This document shows positions 23,771 through 29,666 of a DNA stretch of 34,940 nt, in pieces. Both the position numbers and the translations under genes were made by a program. Source of the DNA: Lactobacillaceae bacterium (GTDB lineage: Bacteria; Bacillota; Bacilli; Lactobacillales; Lactobacillaceae); assembly GCA_031289015.1 (NCBI GenBank), contig JAITQG010000012.1, forward strand, positions 1 through 34,940, read 5' to 3'. How positions within the stretch are numbered: position 1 is the stretch's first letter; the number at the start of each line of letters is the position of its first letter. The notes under the pieces were generated by a model. That model was given only the letters and a program-made list of their open reading frames with translations, made no database searches and was not told the origin of the DNA.

Positions 23771-23799
23771 TTGCATTTATTGGGGATGCGTTATATAAT
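23771..23799 (+). promoter_or_regulatory. Promoter of the antitoxin RNA
   Basis: TTGCAT (23771-23776), exactly 17 bases, perfect TATAAT (23794-23799). The predicted start is near 23806. Confidence 0.75.
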
Positions 23800-23805
23800 A
23801 ATTAA

Positions 23806-23877
23806 AGATAAGTTGGTCAGAGGTTTACATCTCTATCCAATAGCCGCTTGGTAGTGAATGACCATGTGGCTTTTTTT
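23806..23877 (+). ncRNA. Candidate antisense antitoxin RNA, about 72 nt
   Basis: It lies between a good promoter and a terminator (AGCCGC..GGT with ACC..GTGGCT, then T7 at 23871-23877). Its 5' part is complementary to the toxin message: AGATAAGTTGGT (23806-23817) pairs perfectly with 23941-23952, and CTATCCA (23833-23839) with TGGATAG (23917-23923). The sequence between also pairs in large part (GAG.TT.ACA against its complement, with G-U pairs). The duplex would cover the toxin's ribosome-binding site, start codon and first codons. It has no open frame of its own. Unlike Fst/par loci it is encoded in tandem, upstream, not convergently. Confidence 0.65.
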
Positions 23878-23878
23878 G

Positions 23879-23887
23879 TGCTATTAT
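23879..23887 (+). promoter_or_regulatory. Extended -10 promoter of the small toxin gene
   Basis: TGCTATTAT directly after the T-run of the antitoxin terminator. The predicted leader of about 45 bases can fold: GCGTC/GACGC (23895-23915) and TTCACA/TGTGAA around the ribosome-binding site. Confidence 0.5.
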
Positions 23888-23936
23888 TATTCATGCGTCA
23901 CATTCACAATAGACGCTGGATAGGAGTGTGAACTCA

Positions 23937-24041
23937 ATGTACCAACTTATCTACGATGCCTTGACATCGCTTTGGGATAAAGTAATTTGTCCTGTGGCGG
24001 TCGCTTACCTAGTGTGGCGATTGACCAAGCGCAGTGATTAA
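23937..24041 (+). CDS. Fst/Ldr-like small hydrophobic peptide, type I toxin candidate
   Basis: A 34-aa peptide: an N-terminal polar part (MYQLIYDALTSLWDK), a short membrane segment with an internal proline (VICPVAVAYLVW) and a charged end (RLTKRSD). This is the plan of Fst/Ldr-type type I toxins, whose core is often (A/C)P-hydrophobic followed by Lys/Arg/Asp residues. The ribosome-binding site AGGAG lies 10 bases before ATG 23937. It has its own promoter and a strong terminator (24051-24078). The upstream small RNA is complementary to its translation start. The toxic role is inferred from this layout, not shown. Confidence 0.65.
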   Translation: MYQLIYDALTSLWDKVICPVAVAYLVWRLTKRSD

Positions 24042-24050
24042 TTACTGCGT

Positions 24051-24078
24051 GCCCCGTTCTTTTGAACGGGGCTTTTTT
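24051..24078 (+). terminator. Terminator of the small toxin gene
   Basis: A perfect 9-bp stem, GCCCCGTTC with GAACGGGGC, 4-base loop, T6. It overlaps the last bases of the converging immA gene and has no T-run on the minus strand. Confidence 0.9.
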
Positions 24079-24442
24079 AATTTGCCAACCGAACCACCCA
24101 ATAATCAGGAGCGCCGGTTATGTCAATGAAGTTTTGAATATGCTCCATTGTCCCACCTGCATTTTTATACATATTCAAAAGGAGTTCAACGGCGCTTTCA
24201 TTAGCGTCTTTTTCTTGTGGATTGCGAATATCATAGTCATTTTTTCGGTATGTATCATTGTGAATGATATGAAAGTACTCGTGAGCAATGTCAAATGGTG
24301 TAGCAGCGTTCACATCATACATCCCCACAGCTTTGTTTATGTTGATGACTGCAACGGCGTCCAAATGGTCAACTGGCATGAAAGCGAAACCCTTAATTCT
24401 AATTAGATCAACTAATTCATTGATGAGATTTTGTTGATTCAT
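24077..24442 (-). CDS. immA: ImmA/IrrE family metallo-endopeptidase
   Basis: A 121-aa zinc protease; in ICEBs1 and many prophages ImmA cleaves the immunity repressor after DNA damage and so triggers induction. The zinc motif HEYFH is at residues 54-58, with the expected acidic segment downstream (DANESAVELLLNMY). It overlaps the repressor gene by four bases (ATGA), so both proteins are made from one message. It is short but complete for the family. Confidence 0.9.
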   Translation of the reverse strand: MNQQNLINELVDLIRIKGFAFMPVDHLDAVAVININKAVGMYDVNAATPFDIAHEYFHIIHNDTYRKNDYDIRNPQEKDANESAVELLLNMYKNAGGTMEHIQNFIDITGAPDYWVVRLAN

Positions 24443-24804
24443 TCACCGTCTCCAAACATTGCCCGTAGAAGTTTCTTATCATGATCGGTTAGTGGTCGGC
24501 CGTTACTACTGACATATTCGTCCCATTCATCTGATATTGCCAGTGAACCTAAATCTAGTGGGGATGCTGAGGTTGGTTCAATTGTGCGACGTTCAACTAA
24601 TTCGGATTTTTGCACACCAAAATAATTAGCCATCATTTCTATTTTGTCGATACGTGGATAAGATACGGCATTGAGCCATCCATAAAATGTAGATTTCTTA
24701 AAATTCAAATCATCTATTAATTGTGTTGCTGTTTTTCCTGTTCGATCCATCCAATATTGAATGTTTGCACCCATTATTTCTTTGTTGCCTAAATCATCTA
24801 CCAT
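24439..24804 (-). CDS. CI-like phage repressor (helix-turn-helix)
   Basis: A 121-aa repressor. The HTH covers about 11-68: IQYWMDRTGKTATQLIDDLNFKKSTFYGWLN, YPRIDKIEMMANYFGVQKSELV. The C-terminal part (about 70-121) is short and has no LexA-type Ser/Lys protease signature, consistent with inactivation by the adjacent ImmA rather than self-cleavage. AAGGAG lies eight bases before the start. The promoter is on the minus strand at 24847-24875. It probably binds the three operators of the AGTCYTATTTAA type. Confidence 0.9.
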   Translation of the reverse strand: MVDDLGNKEIMGANIQYWMDRTGKTATQLIDDLNFKKSTFYGWLNAVSYPRIDKIEMMANYFGVQKSELVERRTIEPTSASPLDLGSLAISDEWDEYVSSNGRPLTDHDKKLLRAMFGDGE

Positions 24805-24846
24805 AACATTGCTCCTTTTTTTGTTTAAACGTCACTTTATAGTTGA

Positions 24847-24875
24847 ATAGTACAATAAAAACGGACAAAACACAA
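24847..24875 (-). promoter_or_regulatory. Leftward promoter of the cI-immA operon
   Basis: On the minus strand: TTGTGT (24875-24870), 17 bases, TACTAT (24852-24847). Confidence 0.6.
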
Positions 24876-24890
24876 CAAAAAGTAAAGAAA

Positions 24891-24934
24891 AGTCCTATTT
24901 AAATGTTGACAGTCTTATTTAATAGGACTATGAT
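24891..24934 (+). promoter_or_regulatory. Rightward early promoter with two operator copies
   Basis: TTGACA (24906-24911), 17 bases, TATGAT (24929-24934). Operator 2, a near-palindrome AGTCTTATTTAATAGGACT (24911-24929), fills the spacer exactly; operator 1 begins with AGTCCTATTTAA at 24891. Repressor on operator 2 would block polymerase directly. Confidence 0.8.
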
Positions 24935-24960
24935 ATAGATATAAAGAAAGGAGGAAAAGC

Positions 24961-25083
24961 ATGAAAAAGGGTAAAAAGAAAAAGCCTTCCAACGAAGTCT
25001 TAATTGCAAAATACGTGTTCGCATCTACGACAATGCCAGTACTACACGAATTAATTAAGCTCGTTGAAAAGCTACTCAAATAA
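24961..25083 (+). CDS. Small basic early phage protein (40 aa)
   Basis: The first gene of the rightward early transcript, starting 27 bases after the -10 box, with a strong AAAGGAGG. The 40-aa product has a lysine-rich start (KKGKKKKPS) and a helical remainder (FASTTMPVLHELIKLVEKLL). It is not a recognisable DNA-binding fold. The position is where cro often lies, but the Cro-like gene comes later. The function is unknown. Confidence 0.65.
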   Translation: MKKGKKKKPSNEVLIAKYVFASTTMPVLHELIKLVEKLLK

Positions 25084-25127
25084 CACCAAATACCACAGAG
25101 ATTGAAAGGAGCTCTGATTCTTTGGTG
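25084..25127 (+). other. Nested hairpin in the early transcript
   Basis: CACCAAA (25084-25090) pairs with TTTGGTG (25121-25127), and inside it CAGAG (25096-25100) pairs with CTCTG (25112-25116). A GAAAGGAG motif sits in the loop. No T-run follows, so it is not a terminator. It may control translation of the next small frame or stabilise the message. Confidence 0.5.
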
Positions 25128-25140
25128 TATATATCTTAAC

Positions 25141-25248
25141 ATGCTTAACTATACTATGACAAAAAATACAGTTAAAAAATTAAACAAGTTGTCGCTATTA
25201 ATGCTTGGTGTTTGGGCGTTATTGGCATTGTTAAATAAAATTTTATAG
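25141..25248 (+). CDS. Possible small membrane peptide (35 aa)
   Basis: A short frame with two candidate starts (25141, 25156), encoding a basic N-terminus and one hydrophobic helix (LSLLMLGVWALLALL). Its stop codon overlaps the ribosome-binding site of the Cro-like gene, a common early-phage arrangement. No good ribosome-binding site precedes either ATG; the nearest, GAAAGGAG, lies about 30 bases upstream in a hairpin loop. It may be real only if that hairpin brings the site closer. Confidence 0.35.
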   Translation: MLNYTMTKNTVKKLNKLSLLMLGVWALLALLNKIL

Positions 25249-25258
25249 GAGAATGAAC

Positions 25259-25453
25259 ATGGGAATTAAAGTTACATTGAAAGCGCTGCGGTCTACTACT
25301 GATATGACCCAAGAACAAGCAGGTCAAGCGATTGGCGTCTCTAAAGATATTTGGCGTAAATGGGAAAATAAGCAATCATATCCTGACGCTGAAGAAATCA
25401 ACAAGATCCTAGACTATTGGCAAGTTGGTTTTGATGACATCATTTTTGTTTAA
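25259..25453 (+). CDS. Cro-like helix-turn-helix regulator
   Basis: A 64-aa protein that is almost entirely an HTH_XRE domain: LKALRSTTDMTQEQAGQAIGVSKDIWRKWENKQSYPDAEEINKILDYW. It probably acts as the lytic-side regulator (Cro) or an early repressor competing with CI for the shared operators. I choose ATG 25259, seven bases after AGGAG; the ATG at 25253 is too close. Operator 3 lies six bases after its stop codon. Confidence 0.88.
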   Translation: MGIKVTLKALRSTTDMTQEQAGQAIGVSKDIWRKWENKQSYPDAEEINKILDYWQVGFDDIIFV

Positions 25454-25458
25454 CGTAA

Positions 25459-25477
25459 AGTCTTATTTAATAGGACA
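25459..25477. promoter_or_regulatory. Third operator copy
   Basis: AGTCTTATTTAATAGGAC is identical over 18 bases to operator 2 at 24911. It lies between the Cro-like gene and the ribosome-binding site of the next gene, with no clear promoter, so it may be a distal site for looping or roadblock. Confidence 0.8.
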
Positions 25478-25492
25478 AAAAGGAGGGAGCAC

Positions 25493-25687
25493 ATGGACAC
25501 ATTACATCCGTTGTTGTCACGTGAAGAAGTATTTGAACTATTGAACATTGGAGACACATTTTTCAATGAAAATATTCGCTTTGATTCTGACTTCGTGAAA
25601 TTGGGAGTTGAGCGATTACCGAATAAATATTCAACAGAGTTATTGCTCCGTTGGATTAATCGAGAGTACGTAGGAGGTGCACGATGA
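25493..25687 (+). CDS. Excisionase-like winged-helix phage protein
   Basis: A 64-aa protein. LLSREEVFELLNIGDTFFNE, followed by KLGVERLPNKYSTELLLRWIN, follows the pattern of MerR/Xis-like winged helices (helix, turn, basic wing, helix). Such proteins in this position may direct excision or act as early regulators. The ribosome-binding site AAGGAGGG precedes the ATG. It overlaps the next gene by four bases. The excisionase role is an inference; it may be a DUF771-type phage protein instead. Confidence 0.55.
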   Translation: MDTLHPLLSREEVFELLNIGDTFFNENIRFDSDFVKLGVERLPNKYSTELLLRWINREYVGGAR

Positions 25688-25974
25688 AAATACAATATAA
25701 ATTGGCAATACACCTGTTTCACGCATTTATCGTGACGGGTGCCATCGTCGGGATCACGTTACTGGCGTGGTCAGGTGCATTCTGGGACGTCCACGGAACA
25801 CAAGCGGGTCTAATGCTTGGATTTCTGAGCGTGTTCAGCATGACGGCCACAGCTTACTTGTTTGGTGGCTTGCTACTGTATTTCATTAGCGGGTTATCAC
25901 GGCAGGTGTTTGCATGGAAGCGAGGACAACATGAAATTCAACATCACATTACCACCCACAACACAACAGTATGA
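25684..25974 (+). CDS. Small two-helix phage membrane protein
   Basis: A 96-aa protein with two clear transmembrane helices (AFIVTGAIVGITLLAWSGAF and LMLGFLSVFSMTATAYLFG, with the second continuing into GLLLYFISGL) and a His/Thr-rich tail. It is translationally coupled to the gene before (ATGA) and overlaps the gene after by 44 bases. The function is unknown; small early membrane proteins in temperate phages sometimes act in superinfection exclusion, but nothing in the sequence shows that. Confidence 0.7.
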   Translation: MKIQYKLAIHLFHAFIVTGAIVGITLLAWSGAFWDVHGTQAGLMLGFLSVFSMTATAYLFGGLLLYFISGLSRQVFAWKRGQHEIQHHITTHNTTV

Positions 25975-26155
25975 GAAGCAACTAAAAGACACGATCATGA
26001 AGAATGCTGAATTAAAGCAGACGTTGGATAAGTTGCTGGCTGACAATTGGGTGATTCATGAACAATTGTTATTTCAAGAGAAGGTCATCGCCTGGTACGA
26101 AGCGCGCACAGATGAGCGGGCGCCTATCCATGAACTATGCGAGGAGAAGCTATGA
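25931..26155 (+). CDS. Small coiled-coil early phage protein (74 aa)
   Basis: A 74-aa soluble helical protein with a heptad-like run (YEKQLKDTIMKNAELKQTLDKLL). I start it at 25931 with GCGAGGA upstream, inside the end of the previous gene. It overlaps the next gene by four bases. The function is unknown. Confidence 0.65.
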   Translation: MKFNITLPPTTQQYEKQLKDTIMKNAELKQTLDKLLADNWVIHEQLLFQEKVIAWYEARTDERAPIHELCEEKL

Positions 26156-26271
26156 CATTTGAAGAAGCGTTTGAAAAGCTAGAAGAAGTATCAGGAGTAA
26201 TTGAAGATGTCCGTGATTATAACTTTTTTTACACGTTATTAAGCGCAGTGAGGGACACGTATGAAAAATGA
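26152..26271 (+). CDS. Very small early phage protein (39 aa)
   Basis: ATG 26152 overlaps the previous stop (ATGA) and has GAGGAG upstream. The product is acidic and helical (TFEEAFEKLEEVSGVIEDV). Its last 11 bases overlap the next gene. It is supported by the unbroken chain of coupled starts; the function is unknown. Confidence 0.6.
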   Translation: MTFEEAFEKLEEVSGVIEDVRDYNFFYTLLSAVRDTYEK

Positions 26272-26431
26272 AGAAGCTTGGGAACAAGAATATTACCGAC
26301 TTTTAGATTTGCAACTGTTTAACTTGAATCTGGCTCGCAAAATGGGAGAAGAAATTCACCAACATTTGAAGATGAGCAAAGATGAACGAGTGAATTATAA
26401 AGGAGTCCACCATGTTGAAAATCACGTTTAA
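26261..26431 (+). CDS. Small early phage protein (56 aa)
   Basis: ATG 26261, with GAGGGA upstream, inside the end of the 39-aa gene; it ends 20 bases inside the next gene. The product is charged and helical (EEAWEQEYYRLLDLQLFNLN) with a His-rich end. Function unknown. Confidence 0.55.
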   Translation: MKNEEAWEQEYYRLLDLQLFNLNLARKMGEEIHQHLKMSKDERVNYKGVHHVENHV

Positions 26432-26612
26432 AGAAGCATTAGAAGCGCTAAGTGGTGAGGAAGCATCCTTCCTGAAGCCAGACCGTACATTTATTAAGGC
26501 GTATCAAGTACCAGATGGCGGATATGCAACACCATACGAGATTGTTGAAGCACTGCAATATATGTATGAGACATCCCCAAATAACATCAACATCCCAAAG
26601 GAAGAAGGATAA
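26412..26612 (+). CDS. Small early phage protein (66 aa)
   Basis: A 66-aa soluble protein, MLKITFKEALEALSGEE, with a Pro-containing middle and a helical end (YEIVEALQYMYETS). The ribosome-binding site AAAGGAG lies seven bases upstream. It precedes the winged-helix gene by five bases. The function is unknown. Confidence 0.7.
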   Translation: MLKITFKEALEALSGEEASFLKPDRTFIKAYQVPDGGYATPYEIVEALQYMYETSPNNINIPKEEG

Positions 26613-26617
26613 GGTAT

Positions 26618-26914
26618 GTGGCAGATAAGCAATTAAGTTTCTTCGACGTGTGGACTGAATTTTATAACGGACAAGCTAAATGGGAACTCACATCTATTGA
26701 GAAATCAGTGTTCTACGAGTTGCTGGGTAAATGGAATTCGCTCGGACGTCCAAATGAATTTAAAGTAACCGGGCACGAAATGGAAATTTTAACTGGTCAC
26801 TCGATTAAAACTGTTCGATTAGCTGAAGATAAATTAATGAAATTAGGTGTGATTGAGATCGAAAAAGGGAGAGTTGGTCGAATTGCACGAAAAATTAAAT
26901 GGGTCGTTAAATAG
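26618..26914 (+). CDS. Winged-helix protein resembling the N-terminus of a phage replisome organiser
   Basis: A 98-aa protein starting at GTG 26618 (an ATG two bases earlier runs into a stop after six codons). WTEFYNGQAKWELTSIEKSVFYELL and LTGHSIKTVRLAEDKLMKLGVIEIEKGRVGRIARKIKW follow the winged-helix pattern of phage replisome organisers, which bind the phage origin. Those proteins usually exceed 200 residues; this one stops inside a 12-bp tandem repeat, and a (AAAGAG)4 tract 53 bases on could encode the KEKEKE- or RERERE-type linker seen in longer relatives. It may therefore be truncated or naturally short. Confidence 0.65.
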   Translation: MADKQLSFFDVWTEFYNGQAKWELTSIEKSVFYELLGKWNSLGRPNEFKVTGHEMEILTGHSIKTVRLAEDKLMKLGVIEIEKGRVGRIARKIKWVVK

Positions 26915-26990
26915 GTCGTTAAATAGGTCAAATTTACCCCTATTGTTTGTCCCCATTCTTAAGAGTAAAGAGAAAGAGAAAGAGAAAGAG
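26902..26990. repeat. Tandem repeats GGTCGTTAAATA x2.3 and (AAAGAG)4
   Basis: GGTCGTTAAATA occurs at 26902-26913 and 26914-26925, followed by GGTC; the first copy carries the stop codon of the winged-helix gene. At 26967-26990 AAAGAG is repeated four times. The first may be iterons of a phage origin; the second is a simple repeat prone to slippage. Confidence 0.75.
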
Positions 26991-27041
26991 TAAACCAGTT
27001 CCAGCTAGTAGTTAATTAGATACGCGCGAGGAGGAAAGCAC

Positions 27042-27707
27042 ATGGCAAATAATTACATGCAAATAATCATGCAAGAGTGGCAACGAGCAGATATGGTTGT
27101 TAACGCATTTACTAACGCTGATATCCAAAATGGCTATAACGACTTGGTGCATAACATGCAGACAGAAAAAGACGCAGCTAACACATTTGTATTAGCAATC
27201 AGGGCTACAAAGAATAAAGGCGGTAAAGGTGCTAAGTCAGTCCAAAACCAAATTGACATGTGGTTGTTTCAGGGATTGACGACCGCAGAAGAAGTTCAAG
27301 CGTACGAAAAGAAAGCGAAGCAAACGACATCCCCCAAGACATTCAAACAACTAGATCGTGAAACTGTCTTGGAGGAATCACTGCAAGGTGTGATGACTGA
27401 CGACGAACTGGCTAATGCTGCTAACGCACTTGCAGTACAAGTTGCTAGTAGTAATCGGTTTGCAGGTCTGAAGTACTCGTGGGATAACGACGTGTTGATG
27501 CAAGACCGCATCGTTGAGTTAACAGACCAAAGTGAATATCGAGGTAATGATTACAACCTAGTCATTAATAAAGCCTTCGCATTCACTAGGGAGTTGCTCC
27601 ACTGGACGGATAGCTTTGATGAATACCTAAACGGGATGTTCTACTGGCTAGATGCCCACAACAAAGAATTAGACGCAAAAAAAGTCGTTAACATCAAACG
27701 ACGTTAA
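27042..27707 (+). CDS. Unknown phage protein in the replication block (221 aa)
   Basis: I do not recognise this soluble protein. The N-terminal 85 residues are helical, a polar linker follows (YEKKAKQTTSPKTFKQL, about 90-110), and the C-terminal half has a Trp/Tyr-rich helical end (FTRELLHWTDSFDEYLNGMFYWLD) and a basic tail (VVNIKRR). The ribosome-binding site GAGGAGG is strong. It lies between the winged-helix gene and the SSB-like gene, where phages usually carry a helicase loader or recombination protein, but no Walker motif is present. Confidence 0.75.
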   Translation: MANNYMQIIMQEWQRADMVVNAFTNADIQNGYNDLVHNMQTEKDAANTFVLAIRATKNKGGKGAKSVQNQIDMWLFQGLTTAEEVQAYEKKAKQTTSPKTFKQLDRETVLEESLQGVMTDDELANAANALAVQVASSNRFAGLKYSWDNDVLMQDRIVELTDQSEYRGNDYNLVINKAFAFTRELLHWTDSFDEYLNGMFYWLDAHNKELDAKKVVNIKRR

Positions 27708-27725
27708 CGACCTACTCAATAACTT

Positions 27726-27769
27726 GTCAGGATTAATAACAAGCATACCCATTTGTTATTATACCTGAC
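27726..27769 (+). other. 14-bp hairpin before the SSB-like gene
   Basis: GTCAGG (27726-27731) pairs with CCTGAC (27764-27769) and AATAACAA (27735-27742) with TTGTTATT (27753-27760), separated by a 3x3 internal loop (ATT/ATA). The loop has 10 bases. No T-run follows. It ends 26 bases before the start codon, so it may be a translational operator or part of an origin. Confidence 0.6.
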
Positions 27770-27795
27770 TTTGACTATAAACAGGAGAACAAATA

Positions 27796-28851
27796 ATGCA
27801 GACATTTGAAGAACGTCTAAAAAATAACGTTTCAATCACTAATAATGACGCCCCACAGTTCCCAGGCTATAACCTAGCCTTTGATGGACAACAAGGCCGT
27901 TTCTCGATGGGCCTTGCTGGGGATGACTTTAACAATGCAGAAAAAATCACAACAGTCACAATGGTTGTCGATGTAACGATGACTCGATTGAAATACACGT
28001 CAGGTAAAGAAACGCTGTCAACGTCTAGTTATGTGATTGCTGGTGAACCTAGCCAGTACTACCTGAACGTAAACGGCATTATGTACAAAGCGCCCAGCAA
28101 AGCAATGATGGTGCAACAAGTGCCAGAACTTACGATTGACAACCTAAAACAAGAAACGATCTATCTTGGTTACTTGTTTTCAAGAAATTCGCAAGGGCAA
28201 CCATCCCCAGAGTTACTTTGGTATGTATCACGGGGGATGAACTCAATGGTCTTAAACAATGCACTTGCTAAGTTTGGGCAATTAAAGGCTGGTACGTTCT
28301 TGACGTTGACTAATGCTGGTACAACAGTTCCTAGTCAAGGATACGGACCAATTAAAGTACTTGATGTTGCACTAGCGCCCATGGAAGCAGACCGGCAACA
28401 AGGGTTTATCGATTGGGTAACAAAGGACAACAAAGCTACACAACTCTATAACTACCTGACCCAACAACAACAACACGTTAAGACCCTTGAACAAACCTAT
28501 CAACAAACACACATGATCGCATCCCCAATGCAACAAACCTTTCAACAACCATATCAGCAACCAGCACAACCCAATATGGGGATGCAACCCACCTTCCAGC
28601 AACCAATGCAACCTAGTGTGGGGATGAATCAAACCACTGGGGGATTTAACCAAAACCAAGCAACCGCCATTCAACAACAAGCGACTAACCAACCGGTGAT
28701 GGAAACTCCCGTGGCGCCGGCGGTCAATAATCAGGCTCCATTTGCTCCACAGGCGCCCGTTGCGGTTCAACAAGGATTTAGTCCGGCTGATATGTTTCTT
28801 GGGCAACAGAATGGCGCTATCGAGCTCTCAGACGATGATTTGCCCTTTTAG
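27796..28851 (+). CDS. Unusual long phage protein with SSB-type acidic C-terminal tip
   Basis: A 351-aa protein. Residues about 1-210 look like a folded, beta-rich domain (ITTVTMVVDVTMTRLKYTS, GTFLTLTNAGTTVPSQGYG) without the standard SSB signature. Residues about 215-335 are a Gln/Pro/Met-rich linker with repeats such as QQPYQQPAQPNMGMQPTFQQP. The last residues are ELSDDDLPF, matching the SSB tip (DDDIPF) that recruits repair and replication proteins. I infer a single-strand DNA-binding protein with a non-standard fold or very divergent OB fold. Canonical SSBs are about 110-180 aa. The ribosome-binding site is CAGGAG. Confidence 0.7.
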   Translation: MQTFEERLKNNVSITNNDAPQFPGYNLAFDGQQGRFSMGLAGDDFNNAEKITTVTMVVDVTMTRLKYTSGKETLSTSSYVIAGEPSQYYLNVNGIMYKAPSKAMMVQQVPELTIDNLKQETIYLGYLFSRNSQGQPSPELLWYVSRGMNSMVLNNALAKFGQLKAGTFLTLTNAGTTVPSQGYGPIKVLDVALAPMEADRQQGFIDWVTKDNKATQLYNYLTQQQQHVKTLEQTYQQTHMIASPMQQTFQQPYQQPAQPNMGMQPTFQQPMQPSVGMNQTTGGFNQNQATAIQQQATNQPVMETPVAPAVNNQAPFAPQAPVAVQQGFSPADMFLGQQNGAIELSDDDLPF

Positions 28852-28861
28852 GGGATGAGTT

Positions 28862-29002
28862 ATGGATGAACCGTTAACAGAGTATCAACAGAAAATAGCA
28901 GCGTCTTTTGTACAAGGCTATCTGCACGACAGAAACAACGTAACTATTCGAGACTACTCTCGTGCTCGGTTACTTGGGGATGCTTACGCACGTAAACACT
29001 AA
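28862..29002 (+). CDS. Small phage protein (46 aa)
   Basis: ATG 28862 lies ten bases after the SSB-like stop with GGGGATGAG upstream. The product is polar and basic at its end (TIRDYSRARLLGDAYARKH). I do not recognise a family. The 210 bases after it (29003-29212) contain no gene that I can support. Confidence 0.55.
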   Translation: MDEPLTEYQQKIAASFVQGYLHDRNNVTIRDYSRARLLGDAYARKH

Positions 29003-29212
29003 TATCTGGCCTATGGGTGAAACGACCAGAGACTAAAAGCACAACTCCTTGTGTCGAGATATGAAAAGTACAACCTAACTATAAAGCCCATACGTGCGTT
29101 TTAAGCACTTGTTTGTCATTCTGGGATAATCACCCTAAATAGTGCAGAGAAGCTCAAATACGCTTAATTAGACGATGCTCACAGCAAATTAAAACGATTG
29201 AAGGATTAAACA

Positions 29213-29473
29213 ATGGACATGCAAGAATTATTACACTCTGCTAACAACTTCAACCGAGATGAAATCTTGGCAAATAACGATCTTGATTTAGTCGAGATAT
29301 TGAACGAAGGCAAGGTAGTTATTGATTATCCAGCCGGCAATAAACGCGGTCGACAATGGACGCCTGGTCAACAAATCGAAGCGACTATGTATGCACTGCG
29401 TTACAACAACCCCGGTCTGGCATATGACGAGATACGGATTAACGACCGGACGCGTTGGCGTCGTCGGTCGTAA
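29213..29473 (+). CDS. Unknown phage protein (86 aa)
   Basis: An 86-aa protein, acidic in its first half (NFNRDEILANNDLDLVEIL) and strongly basic at the end (INDRTRWRRRS). GAAGGA lies upstream of ATG 29213. It may bind nucleic acid through the tail, but this is a guess. It is followed 14 bases later by another small gene. Confidence 0.6.
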   Translation: MDMQELLHSANNFNRDEILANNDLDLVEILNEGKVVIDYPAGNKRGRQWTPGQQIEATMYALRYNNPGLAYDEIRINDRTRWRRRS

Positions 29474-29487
29474 AAAAGGAATGTGTG

Positions 29488-29658
29488 ATGGAAAGAACGG
29501 TTAAAAATAAAGCTAACGTTGGTATCATGCTAGACTATTACCGCCAACTGGGATTTAAAAACATCCGCACGACTGAACGCAAAGTGTATAAACCCAAAAA
29601 TAAAGTTGGTGGCACGATGGCACTTGCAGATTTTGAAACTGTCATTTGGTATGAATAG
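29488..29658 (+). CDS. Small basic phage protein (56 aa)
   Basis: A 56-aa basic protein (ERTVKNKANVGIMLDYYRQLGFKNI, KVYKPKNKVGG). I start it at 29488 with AAGGAATG upstream; an earlier in-frame start would lie in the previous gene. The next gene, rusA, begins 8 bases after its stop. Function unknown. Confidence 0.6.
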   Translation: MERTVKNKANVGIMLDYYRQLGFKNIRTTERKVYKPKNKVGGTMALADFETVIWYE

Positions 29659-29666
29659 GGGGCGTG

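Noticed and set aside
24062-24406. Plus-strand frame of 114 codons opposite immA
   Set aside because: A shadow of immA, which has the HEYFH motif and the ATGA overlap with the repressor gene.
26902-26990. CRISPR array
   Set aside because: The repeats are short, directly tandem and without spacers; no cas genes are in the window.
28372-28806. 144-codon minus-strand frame opposite the SSB-like gene
   Set aside because: It arises opposite the Q/P-rich repeat region; no ribosome-binding site and the plus-strand gene is well supported.
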